Shown piece after piece: positions 54,977 to 63,175 of a stretch of 64,000 nt of DNA. Positions within the stretch are counted from its first letter, which is position 1. Each line of letters starts with the position of its first letter. A model generated the notes under the pieces. The model made no database searches. It saw only the letters and a list, made by a program, of their open reading frames with translations, and was not told the DNA's origin. Source of the stretch: an uncultured Muribaculaceae bacterium (GTDB lineage: Bacteria > Bacteroidota > Bacteroidia > Bacteroidales > Muribaculaceae); assembly GCA_910584055.1 (NCBI GenBank), contig CAJTZS010000001.1, forward strand, positions 62,001-126,000, read 5' to 3'. A program made the position numbers and the translations under genes.

Positions 54977-57474
54977 AATCCTTTGTCTTCGTTTGCCAAT
55001 AGTTTAATCGCGGCCTCTATGTCGCCTCCGAGACGCCGCGAGGTTTCCTGCACCTTGATTTTCTCGGTCTCCTCGGTGGTGTAGCAGTAATACTCCTCGC
55101 GGCTGACCTCGGTCGCATAGACCGCGGACTGTGTTCCGCCAAGACCTATCCATACCTCCTTGTAGAGCCTGTTGGGGTTGTTGGCAAGGTTTATCGACAA
55201 TACCTGTGCCTTCTCCTTGTCGGTGAGTCCGAGCAACGACTGTATCTGGTCAAAGCGGTTCATATACTTGCGCTGGTCGAGGAGTATCTTGCAGTCGGAG
55301 TTGTTGATGATAGTCTCCTTCACCACCGGCGACGATATGATGTCGTCAACCTCCTGCGTCACCACCACGGCCTCGCCAAAATACTTGCGCACCGTCTTGA
55401 ACATATATTTGAGGTACTCGCTCATGGTGGTGGTTGACAACGCTTTCCAAGCCTCTTCCACGATAAGGAGCTTGCGGATGCCCTTCAGACGGCGCATCTT
55501 GTTTATGAAGGCCTCCATGATGATAATCGTCACCACCGGGAACAGCTCCTTGTTGTCGCGGATGGAGTCAATCTCGAACACCACGAAGCGTTTGTTGAGC
55601 AGGTCGATGTTCTCTTTCGAGTTGAGAAGGAAGTCGAAACGGCCTCCGTGGTAATACTGCCTCAGTGTCGTCAGGAAATTGTCTATGTCAAAGTCCTGTT
55701 TATATATGGGTATGGGACGCTGTGCCATTTCCGTGCGGTATTCGTCGCGCATGAACTCGTAGAAGGAGTTGAAACAGGGGACAATATTGCCGTCAGACCG
55801 CATCTTGTCAAGGAACATCGACAGCGCGGATCCAAGCTCACCGCTCTCGGTCTTGCTCACATGGTCCTCCTCCGACTTCCACAGCGTCAGCAGCAGGGTC
55901 TTGATGCTGTCCTTTTTCTCCACGTCGAACACACCGTCTTCGGTGTAGAAAGGGTTGAATGAAATTGGGCTGTCCTCGGTGTAGGTGTAATAGATGCCGT
56001 CCTCCCCGTGGGTACGGTTGCGGATAAGGTTGCTCAACCCCTCGTAGGAGTTGCCGGTGTCTATCAGCAGGACGTGGGCACCCTGCTCATAATACTGGCG
56101 CACCAAGTGGTTGGTGAAGAACGACTTTCCGCTGCCCGACGGTCCGAGTATGAACTTGTTGCGGTTAGTTGTTATGCCCCTTTTCATCGGCTCGTCGGAG
56201 ATGTCGAGGTGTACCGGTCTCCCCGTGAGCCTGTCAACCATCTTTATGCCGAATGGCGACAGCGAGGAACGGTAGTTTGTCTCGGCGGTGAAGAGACAGG
56301 CCGCCGGCTCGATAAACGTGTAGAAACTTTCTTCGGCAGGAAAATCCGCCTCGTTGCCGGGCATCGCCGCCCAGAACAGTGTCGGGCAGTCGATTGTGTT
56401 GTGCCTCGGCATACATCCCATCGTGGCGAGCTGTCCGCCGACATCGTTCTTGATGCGGCGCAGCTCCTCGGCGTTGTCGCTCCATGCCATTACGTTGAAA
56501 TGCGCCCTGACCGACGTGAGTCCGTAACTGTGCGCCTCGTTGAGATAGAGGTCTATCCACTCCTTGTTGATAGCGTTTGAACGGCTGTACTTGGAGAGGC
56601 TGTTCATGTTGCGGGCGGTCTTTTCAAACCTCGCGAGGTTCTCGTCGTGGTCGTCGACGAACACATACTGGTTATAGATGTGGTTGCAGGGCAGCAGCAG
56701 TCCCACGGGCGACGCGAAGCTCATGCGGCAGTCCGAGCGGTCGGTCGACAGCCGTTCATAGCGGTTGTCGGTGCCGACTTTGGCGGGGAGGTCGTCGGTG
56801 TCCGACAGGGTGTGGAGGCAGAGCATATTGTCGCCTATCCTCATCTGCTGTGCCGAGAGGTCCATGTCTTCAAGACAGGCGACATCATCCATTGAGAGGG
56901 ACATATATTTCTCAATCAGTCCCGAAGATGTGTCCGTGCCCACCAGCTCCTCATCCGTGAGGCGGCGCAGGGTAATGTGGCCGGAGTCGTTGATGATGCG
57001 CTCGAACTGCTCCACCGACTCCATGAATTTTACGACGGCCTCGTGGTCAAGTTCCTTCGGAAGTATGCGCCCTCGGCAGAGTGTCGAGAAATTGCTCTGC
57101 TGTCTCGCCCTCTCGCGGGTGGTCTTGGTCAGGAACAGGTAGCAACGGTGGTCGAGATACGGCCTCTCGTTGAAGTGCCGCTCAAAGGAGCGGTCAAGGA
57201 ATGAAAGGCCCTCCTTCTGCAACTCCGGGCGGTATTTCCCGCTGACGAATATGTCCTGCTTGTGTACCACCGAGAAACGGGGCAGCACCTTTATGGCCTT
57301 GCACCATGCCGAGTGCATGGCCCCGTATTCTGCGGAGGTGACGGTGAACAGCTCCGGGAGCCCCACCTCAAAGGCCACCGTGATGTCGGCGTCCTTTGAG
57401 ATGATGCAGCCGTGTTCCACGGCCAGAATAGGGAGCTTGCTTTCGAGCGTAGTCGCTTTAAGCGTGTTTCGCAT
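54973..57474 (-). CDS. traG: TraG-family conjugation ATPase (VirB4-like)
   Basis: An 833-aa ATPase. The N-terminal half covers the VirB4-like region, and the ATPase domain has Walker A GPSGSGKSFFTNH (about residue 445) and Walker B KLLIVEEAWKAL. The C-terminal ITTQEVDD-like VVTQEVDD and LLDQRKYMNRF follow. It powers assembly of the channel. The name TraG here follows CTnDOT use and should not be confused with the coupling protein. Overlaps traF by 17 bases. Confidence 0.97.
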   Translation of the reverse strand: MRNTLKATTLESKLPILAVEHGCIISKDADITVAFEVGLPELFTVTSAEYGAMHSAWCKAIKVLPRFSVVHKQDIFVSGKYRPELQKEGLSFLDRSFERHFNERPYLDHRCYLFLTKTTRERARQQSNFSTLCRGRILPKELDHEAVVKFMESVEQFERIINDSGHITLRRLTDEELVGTDTSSGLIEKYMSLSMDDVACLEDMDLSAQQMRIGDNMLCLHTLSDTDDLPAKVGTDNRYERLSTDRSDCRMSFASPVGLLLPCNHIYNQYVFVDDHDENLARFEKTARNMNSLSKYSRSNAINKEWIDLYLNEAHSYGLTSVRAHFNVMAWSDNAEELRRIKNDVGGQLATMGCMPRHNTIDCPTLFWAAMPGNEADFPAEESFYTFIEPAACLFTAETNYRSSLSPFGIKMVDRLTGRPVHLDISDEPMKRGITTNRNKFILGPSGSGKSFFTNHLVRQYYEQGAHVLLIDTGNSYEGLSNLIRNRTHGEDGIYYTYTEDSPISFNPFYTEDGVFDVEKKDSIKTLLLTLWKSEEDHVSKTESGELGSALSMFLDKMRSDGNIVPCFNSFYEFMRDEYRTEMAQRPIPIYKQDFDIDNFLTTLRQYYHGGRFDFLLNSKENIDLLNKRFVVFEIDSIRDNKELFPVVTIIIMEAFINKMRRLKGIRKLLIVEEAWKALSTTTMSEYLKYMFKTVRKYFGEAVVVTQEVDDIISSPVVKETIINNSDCKILLDQRKYMNRFDQIQSLLGLTDKEKAQVLSINLANNPNRLYKEVWIGLGGTQSAVYATEVSREEYYCYTTEETEKIKVQETSRRLGGDIEAAIKLLANEDKGL

Positions 57475-57787
57475 TTCTTGTCTTTATTAGTCGTTTGATA
57501 CGCTTGCGGTTGATTATGTAGCGCGGATGAAACCTTGCCGCGCCGAGTTTCATGAGTCCGTACTGCCCGTACTTGGCATTGAGCCGGAAGGTGAGCCACA
57601 CGAGGGAGGGGGCGGCCACGGCGGTGAAGCCGATACAGAACCACTGGGGCACCCCCGCGACATACATCACCACGAACAGTATGAACATTGACAGCAGCCC
57701 CACGGCGAATATGAAGAGGTATTGCGCTTTCAGTCCCCGGTATTCCACGCTGCGGCCTATGCCTTTGTTTATCGGGTATTCGGCCAT
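57458..57787 (-). CDS. traF: Conjugal transfer protein TraF (DUF4133)
   Basis: A 109-aa protein from the ATG at 57787 (MAEYPINKGIGRSVEYRGL). Two membrane helices (about 23-47 and 50-66), then RYIINRKRIKRLI. DUF4133 corresponds to VirB3-like proteins that dock the VirB4 ATPase, encoded next. Starts at the traE stop (ATGA). Confidence 0.93.
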   Translation of the reverse strand: MAEYPINKGIGRSVEYRGLKAQYLFIFAVGLLSMFILFVVMYVAGVPQWFCIGFTAVAAPSLVWLTFRLNAKYGQYGLMKLGAARFHPRYIINRKRIKRLIKTRNAKHA

Positions 57788-58116
57788 CAGAGGAAGAAGG
57801 ATTTGAGGATTGTGGCTGCCACTATAAGGAAGATACAGGCACCGAACCAGCTTGCGGCGGTCTTTGAGGTGTCGGGGTCGCCGCTCGACCATTTGGAGTA
57901 GCATTTGACACCTCCGATGAGACCCACCACCGCGCCTATGGCGTAGATAAGTTTCACGCCGGGCTCAAAATACGAGGAGACCATGTTGGTTGCCTCGTTG
58001 ATACCCGAAAGGCCGTTGCCTGCTGCGCTCATGAACTGCACCGAGCAGAGCACCATGAGCATGGCGAGGACGAACCGTCCTTTGAGAATCATAATTTTGT
58101 TTTTTGCTGTTTTCAT
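57787..58116 (-). CDS. traE: Conjugal transfer protein TraE (DUF4134)
   Basis: A 109-aa pilin-like protein of the VirB2 type: signal-like start (RFVLAMLMVLCSVQF), then two helices with VVGLIGGVKCYSKWSSGDPDTSKTA between them and FLIVAATILKSFFL at the end. Other possible starts lie at 58092. Likely the main subunit of the conjugation pilus or pore. Confidence 0.92.
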   Translation of the reverse strand: MKTAKNKIMILKGRFVLAMLMVLCSVQFMSAAGNGLSGINEATNMVSSYFEPGVKLIYAIGAVVGLIGGVKCYSKWSSGDPDTSKTAASWFGACIFLIVAATILKSFFL

Positions 58117-58215
58117 ACGGGTCTTGTATTGTGCGCCGGGCTTTCATTCTCCCGACGCGGTTTGTGTCGGGGCCTCGACGGGCCTGTGCTGTGCCTTGCA
58201 CGGCATCATCCGTAA

Positions 58216-58902
58216 TCAGTCTTCTTCATCTTCGTCTTTTTTATGTTTCACAAAATCCGGGTCCCGGAGGACACCGCCAATATCCACGGGCTTTGCCTTG
58301 GCTTTAGGGGCGGGGCTGCCTTTCTTCCTGACGCGCTTCGCGCTCTTCATGCGCATATTCTCGGCTATGCACTCCATCACCCCGTCGCTGATGCGCCTGT
58401 CGGCCTCCATCAGCCTGCCGATGAAAACCACGTCCCGCATCCCTGACAGCACCTTGCCGGCCTTGGCCTTGCTGTCGGCATCTGCACCGGGATTGACCGC
58501 CACGCTCAGCGCGTCCTCAATCTCCTCGATGCTGTCGCCGGTGGCCGGAGGGGACACCAGTCCGGGGTCCACATCATCCATGTCGGGGTCTTCTTCTTCG
58601 CTGTCTCCGTCACCGTAGCTGCCGTAGGTCCCGGAGGGATTGACATCGCCCGTTGCCGAGCCAAGAGCCTGTCTGACGGCAAAGGTTATCGTGGAGGTGA
58701 GCGATTTCTGGAAAGTGTCCATGTCGAAGTCGCTTTTGGGGACTATCGAAAGTGGCGAGGGTGGGGATGACTGGGTATCAGGCTTTGCCTCTCCCTCCTT
58801 TCGGGCGGCCTTTGCATCACCGTCTTTTCTGCGGAACATCCACGTTACAAACGACAGGTACAGGAAGCCGCATATTATCAGTACGGACAGGACGGTGTTC
58901 AT
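58216..58902 (-). CDS. TraD-position protein, membrane-anchored
   Basis: A 228-aa protein. One membrane helix at the start (VLSVLIICGFLYLSFVTWMF), then a long low-complexity region rich in Asp, Gly, Pro and Ser (about 40-140) and a helical C-terminal part ending in a Lys-rich then Asp/Glu-rich tail. Place and shape suggest TraD of CTnDOT-type elements. No catalytic motif is visible. Overlaps the upstream gene by 4 bases. Confidence 0.75.
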   Translation of the reverse strand: MNTVLSVLIICGFLYLSFVTWMFRRKDGDAKAARKEGEAKPDTQSSPPSPLSIVPKSDFDMDTFQKSLTSTITFAVRQALGSATGDVNPSGTYGSYGDGDSEEEDPDMDDVDPGLVSPPATGDSIEEIEDALSVAVNPGADADSKAKAGKVLSGMRDVVFIGRLMEADRRISDGVMECIAENMRMKSAKRVRKKGSPAPKAKAKPVDIGGVLRDPDFVKHKKDEDEED

Positions 58903-59201
58903 AGGCGCGTCTTTTTCTTTCCTTTCTCCATAAGGAGATTGAGTATGCCGGCGTTGTCAGACAGATGACGCAGGAGTATCCGCGTCACATAGACCCCGAT
59001 AGTGAGACCCTCCACGTCAAGGAGGGGCACCGACATCTTCAGCCTGTCCACCAGTTCGCGCGGGACGAATATCCCTTTTCGCGCCCCGACCTCTCCCGGT
59101 TCGAGGAACATCGAGCGGTATGCCTCCACTTCCTGCCGGGTCAGGCACTCCATTTCCTTGGCCGGACACCCTCTTGTGTCTTTTTTATTTTCGTCTGCCA
59201 T
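58899..59201 (-). CDS. DUF3408-like protein (TraC position)
   Basis: A 100-aa protein. KGIFVPRELVDRL, then GLTIGVYVTRILLRHLSDN is the helix-turn-helix-like core of DUF3408 proteins that occur in one or two copies after traA. A ribbon-helix-helix-like DNA-binding role is possible. 2 bases from the next gene. Confidence 0.78.
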   Translation of the reverse strand: MADENKKDTRGCPAKEMECLTRQEVEAYRSMFLEPGEVGARKGIFVPRELVDRLKMSVPLLDVEGLTIGVYVTRILLRHLSDNAGILNLLMEKGKKKTRL

Positions 59202-59203
59202 AT

Positions 59204-59590
59204 CTAAATCTGCTTGGTTTTGTTGAACATACGCTGGATAACGTCGTCAAATTCCCGGAAATGCTGCTCCAGCACGTTGTTTACATATCCGGCTATCGTC
59301 CCTCCGTCGGAGAAGAACAACAGTAGTTTCTGAATCTTTACCTTGAACTCGTCGCTGACCGCGACCTGCTTGCCGCTCTTTATCACCCGCACATATTTCT
59401 GGGGCAGGAGGTATTTCTCCATGTACTCCACCTCCTTGGGTGAGGCTGTGGCAGGTGTTTCAGTGGCTTTCGCCGCAGTCTTGGGCGGCTCTTTGACCGT
59501 TGCCGGGTCACGCATCGCGGAGGCTGTCCTGTCCTCGTATGAGTCGAGGAACTTGTCGGCGTCGAAGTTTGTCTCACGTCTTGTCGGCAT
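59204..59590 (-). CDS. DUF3408-like protein (TraB position)
   Basis: A 128-aa protein with a Pro/Ala/Thr-rich N-terminal half. The C-terminal DUF3408 core is YVRVIKSGKQVAVSDEF, IAGYVNNVLEQHF. Related in its C-terminal part to the next gene in the operon. It overlaps traA by 17 bases, so expression is coupled. Confidence 0.8.
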   Translation of the reverse strand: MPTRRETNFDADKFLDSYEDRTASAMRDPATVKEPPKTAAKATETPATASPKEVEYMEKYLLPQKYVRVIKSGKQVAVSDEFKVKIQKLLLFFSDGGTIAGYVNNVLEQHFREFDDVIQRMFNKTKQI

Positions 59591-60353
59591 ACTCTTCGGG
59601 GGTTATGGTTTGGAGAATCTCATCCACCAGTTCGGGCAGATAGCTGTTTTTGAGAAGTGCCCTGTCAGGGGGCATGAAGGTGGAGCGGAAGACCGCGCCC
59701 CGGCCTGTCTCGGTGCCGTCCTTGGTGAATTTCACGCTCATGGGGAGTATGGTCTCCAAGGACTCTATGCACATAGTGGCGGCATAGCGGTTGATGATCT
59801 GGCAAAGGCTGTCTCGGTCTTTTGCCTGCACCTTGTTCCATACGAGATATGTTCCCTTGATGCGCGAATCCCCTGTGAGGATCATGCACTCGCGGACGTT
59901 GTGCGCGAATCCGATAGAGCTTTTCAGGTCTCCCGTCTCCGGGGTTATCGGGACGAAGAGGTAGTCCATCGCGGAGAGGAGCGTCACTATCTCGCGGTCG
60001 TTGACCGTGCCCGTGACATCGAAGAACACGAAGTCGGCGGCATAGCCTTCGTCTATCGCTTTCTGGGCGGTGGCGAGTGCCTCGCCCGGCCCGCTGCTTA
60101 TTATCTCGTAGACGCTGCCACCGAAACTGTGCATGAGCTTGGTGAAACGTCTCTTGACAGCGGGGTTCTCCTTAATCACCAGCTTGTCTTTCCGGCGGTA
60201 CTCGACCATGCTGTGCTGCCTTGCGTCGCAGTCTATGGCGAGGACCTTTCTGCCGTAGAGATAGTGGAGGCAGCTCGCGACAAGCGTCGTGAGGGTTGAT
60301 TTGCCCGCTCCGCCTTTTTGGGTGGCGAAAGCGACAAAAACCGGTTCTGTCAT
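59574..60353 (-). CDS. traA: TraA-like ParA-family ATPase
   Basis: A 259-aa ATPase with the deviant Walker A motif KGGAGKSTLTT near residue 13 and Walker B FVFFDVTG. The family moves or positions DNA. In CTnDOT-type elements it opens the tra operon. It lies divergent to mobA across about 1 kb of non-coding DNA. Confidence 0.9.
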   Translation of the reverse strand: MTEPVFVAFATQKGGAGKSTLTTLVASCLHYLYGRKVLAIDCDARQHSMVEYRRKDKLVIKENPAVKRRFTKLMHSFGGSVYEIISSGPGEALATAQKAIDEGYAADFVFFDVTGTVNDREIVTLLSAMDYLFVPITPETGDLKSSIGFAHNVRECMILTGDSRIKGTYLVWNKVQAKDRDSLCQIINRYAATMCIESLETILPMSVKFTKDGTETGRGAVFRSTFMPPDRALLKNSYLPELVDEILQTITPEEYADKT

Positions 60354-61266
60354 TTCAATACGGTGTATGTGGTTGTGGAAACGGCGGACCGCCGTGCGGC
60401 ACTTGCCCGTGCCTTGGTCGGCATTGCTGACGCCGGGATTGAAAATCGCCCTGTTCCCTCAGTACGTCAGATGCCCGGTGATTGGAAGGTTCAGCCACGC
60501 AATCATACGGCTCTCCTCCTGAACGGTCATACCTCTTGGGGATAATCCCGTCACCCGGTCATTCAGTCACTCAGTCATTCAGTCATCTGAGTGATTGGTA
60601 ATCCTATAATCCGGTAATCCAATCATCCGTTATTCTAATGGTTTGACAATTCGGCCAACCGGCCTTTCAGTCGCCGGAAGGACTGACGGTTCAGTGTCCG
60701 CGTCAGTCTCCGGTCTGACTTTGTGGATATTCAGCAGTTCCAATGACAACGCGCTCAACTTGGATTTCATCTGAAGCGTCGTGCAGTCGTCGGGCCGTTC
60801 AGTCATATTGTATTTCAGTTTCGTGTTTTTTCCGCTGAACGGCGGGAGGATTGTCGCGTCACTCTTCTGAATTTATCAGTATATGAGCGGTGTGTCATAC
60901 AGCCAAGGAACTGGCCGAATACGCAATCATAACGCCAGCAATTCAAAAATGGTTTTCGTAATGTGCTGACTTTCCGAATATTGCCGAGCTTTTGCCGAAG
61001 GTTGCCGACCACGGAAACAATTAAGCCGTTCACGTTGTTAGGCTCATACACGCAATCATCGGCCAAAACGCGGCTGGATGCGGTGTCGCAGTCTGTGGCA
61101 TAAGCCTCTTTTCGGATGCCGTAACGCGGACATCGACCCGCAGGGCAGGTCAAAACCTGCGATTTTTCGCCGCGACGGGAGGTTCTCCCGCTCTGTTTTC
61201 ACAGGAAAATCCGACCTCTTTTTCACCCCTGTTTTTCAGTCATTTTTCTATGCTCACATGAGCATT

Positions 61267-61319
61267 GCAAGGTATGTTGACAGGCACTTGAAACCAAGTG
61301 AGTGCCTCTCAACCCTTGC
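61267..61319. other. Candidate oriT
   Basis: A nested inverted repeat: GCAAGG/CCTTGC at the edges, GTTGA-C-AGGCACT and AGTGCCT-C-TCAAC inside, and CACTTG-AAAC-CAAGTG at its centre as an alternative fold. A separate hairpin TGCTC/GAGCA precedes it. Origins of transfer in these elements sit just upstream of mobA and contain such repeats. No nick site can be set. Confidence 0.5.
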
Positions 61320-61375
61320 CGGTTCCACCGGGGGGGAGGCTTTACTCCGAAGTCGTAAACCCCGTATCCGTTTTT

Positions 61376-61390
61376 ACTGCGGTCCGCAGT
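61376..61390. promoter_or_regulatory. Perfect palindrome upstream of mobA
   Basis: ACTGCGG-T-CCGCAGT, 25 bases ahead of the mobA ATG. Plausible operator for MobA or another regulator (inference). Confidence 0.45.
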
Positions 61391-61415
61391 CTGTGACACG
61401 CTTAATCTACCGATT

Positions 61416-61841
61416 ATGGCGCAGAATTTCAACCGTGGCGGACGACCGCCAAAAATAAATCCCTCCGTTTTCCGCTATGTCGTGCGTCTCGACGCACGGG
61501 AGAACGAGGTCTTTCTCTCGATGTTCGACAAGGCGGGTGCCTTGAACAAGGCCGCGTTCATAAAAGGAATACTGTTCAGCAAGCCTTTCAAGGTGTTCTA
61601 TGTTGACGAGGGGACTCGCGAGTTCATAGACCTTCTATCATCCTTCAACGCCCGATACCGTACCGTCGGGGTGGAATATTCTCTCCTCGTGAAGACGCTC
61701 CGCGAGAATTTCACCGAGAAGAAGGCGATGAAGTTGTTGTCCGAGCTGGAGCAGAGGACTGTCGAACTGGTTAGGATAAGCGGCGAGATTGTCGCCCTCG
61801 CCCGAAAATTTGACGAGGCATGGTCGCAAAAATCTCGTTAG
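61416..61841 (+). CDS. mobA: MobA-like relaxosome accessory protein
   Basis: A 141-aa protein. GGRPPKINPSVFRYVVRLDARENEVFLSMFDKAG at the start is typical for small MobA/MobC-type DNA-binding proteins of the ribbon-helix-helix class. It should bind oriT and help the relaxase. It overlaps mobB by 22 bases. Confidence 0.85.
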   Translation: MAQNFNRGGRPPKINPSVFRYVVRLDARENEVFLSMFDKAGALNKAAFIKGILFSKPFKVFYVDEGTREFIDLLSSFNARYRTVGVEYSLLVKTLRENFTEKKAMKLLSELEQRTVELVRISGEIVALARKFDEAWSQKSR

Positions 61842-63151
61842 GCAACTCCCTATATGGCGCGATCCGTTACAACGGGGAGAAGCTCAACAAGGAGAAAGGC
61901 CGTCTCCTTGACACCAACAAGATATACAATGACGGTTCTGGGGCGGTGGATATCCGCCGGGTCTATAATGATTTCATGCGCTGGATGCCGGCCAATACCA
62001 AGACCGTGAAACCGATGATGCACATATCGCTCAACCCGCATCCCGACGACCGCCTGAGCGATACCGAATACACATCCCTGGCACATGAGTATATGCGGCG
62101 CATGGGGTTCGGTGATATGCCCTACATTGTGGTAAAGCATATGGACATCGACCGACACCACATCCACATTGTCGCCCTGCGCGTCGGCACAGACGGCAAG
62201 GCGGTGTCGGACAGGAACAATTTCTACCGCAGCAAGGAGATTTGCCGTGAGCTGGAGAGGGAGTTCGGGCTGCGCCCTGCGGAGCGTCAGAAGGTATCGC
62301 CCGATACCCCCATTGTGAAAATCGACCCGGCGGGAGACCTGAAACGTCAGGTGGCAAACGTGGTGAAACTCGTCGGCATGAGATACCGTTTCCAAAGCAT
62401 CGGCGAGATGAACGCGGTGCTGTCGCTCTTCAATGTCAGGGCGGAAATGACCGACGGCAGGGTGAACGGGCGCGAGTACCACGGTCTGGTGTATTTCGCC
62501 ACCGACGACTCCGGCACTCCTCTCGCCTCGCCGTTCAAGGCTTCCCGCCTCGGTAAGTTCGCGAGCCGTGCGGCCGTTGACGGCAGGTTCGAGAGGTCAA
62601 GGAGCGATATTGCCGACCGGCACATCGCGGATATTGTCAGACGCAGGGTTGATGACGCTCTCCTGCAATGCTCCGGCAGGGACACCTTTGTGTCGCTGCT
62701 CAAAGCGGCAGGTATTGATGTCGTGTTCAGGCTCACCGACACCGGGCGGATATACGGTGTCACCTTCGTTGACCACAGCACTATGTGTGTCCTCAACGGT
62801 TCGCGTCTCGGCAAGGAGTATTCTGCCAACGCCTTCGAGCGCAGGTTCAACGGCAGTGCGGAGGCCGTAGTTCCCGTGCTTGAAACGGAGACGCACGACC
62901 GCGCTCCGCAAACCGAAGAGCCGACCCCGCGGCATACCGTTGACCCGGAGAGTGACAGGAACACCGCAGACCCGCGGCAGACAACCCACACCCATACAGG
63001 TAGGAGTGGGGAGCCGGACACAACGGATGATATGCCTTCTATCCCCGGTCTCGACCTGTTCCATGTCGGGCCCGGTTTCGATGCGGAGGAGGAGGCGTTC
63101 TGCCGCGCCATGCGGCGCAGGAGACGCAGGGGCAGAAAGCCCGGAAGTTAA
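61820..63151 (+). CDS. mobB: MobB relaxase
   Basis: A 443-aa relaxase of the MOBP-like type. The N-terminal domain shows a probable catalytic Tyr in the first ~40 residues (GNSLYGAIRYNGEK), MMHISLNPHPDD and the metal-binding HMDIDRHHIHIVALRV (three-His motif). It nicks oriT and stays covalently attached to the strand. The C-terminal region is less conserved, with an Arg/Thr/Asp-rich stretch and a basic end (RRRRRGRKPGS). Confidence 0.93.
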   Translation: MVAKISLGNSLYGAIRYNGEKLNKEKGRLLDTNKIYNDGSGAVDIRRVYNDFMRWMPANTKTVKPMMHISLNPHPDDRLSDTEYTSLAHEYMRRMGFGDMPYIVVKHMDIDRHHIHIVALRVGTDGKAVSDRNNFYRSKEICRELEREFGLRPAERQKVSPDTPIVKIDPAGDLKRQVANVVKLVGMRYRFQSIGEMNAVLSLFNVRAEMTDGRVNGREYHGLVYFATDDSGTPLASPFKASRLGKFASRAAVDGRFERSRSDIADRHIADIVRRRVDDALLQCSGRDTFVSLLKAAGIDVVFRLTDTGRIYGVTFVDHSTMCVLNGSRLGKEYSANAFERRFNGSAEAVVPVLETETHDRAPQTEEPTPRHTVDPESDRNTADPRQTTHTHTGRSGEPDTTDDMPSIPGLDLFHVGPGFDAEEEAFCRAMRRRRRRGRKPGS

Positions 63152-63175
63152 TCACAAACTAAAAGCATTTATTCT

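Larger units (their letters stand above)
60354..61415. other. Non-coding region between traA and mobA with short repeats
   Basis: About 1.06 kb with no gene I can support. It holds CAGTCA-type iterations (60561-60585) that also fold with CTGAGTGATTG (60564-60574 with 60587-60597), a candidate oriT near mobA and a perfect 15-bp palindrome (61376-61390). Confidence 0.7.

Noticed and set aside
60541..60660. CRISPR-like array from the CAGTCA iterations
   Set aside because: Units are too short, have no spacers of regular length and no cas genes are near.
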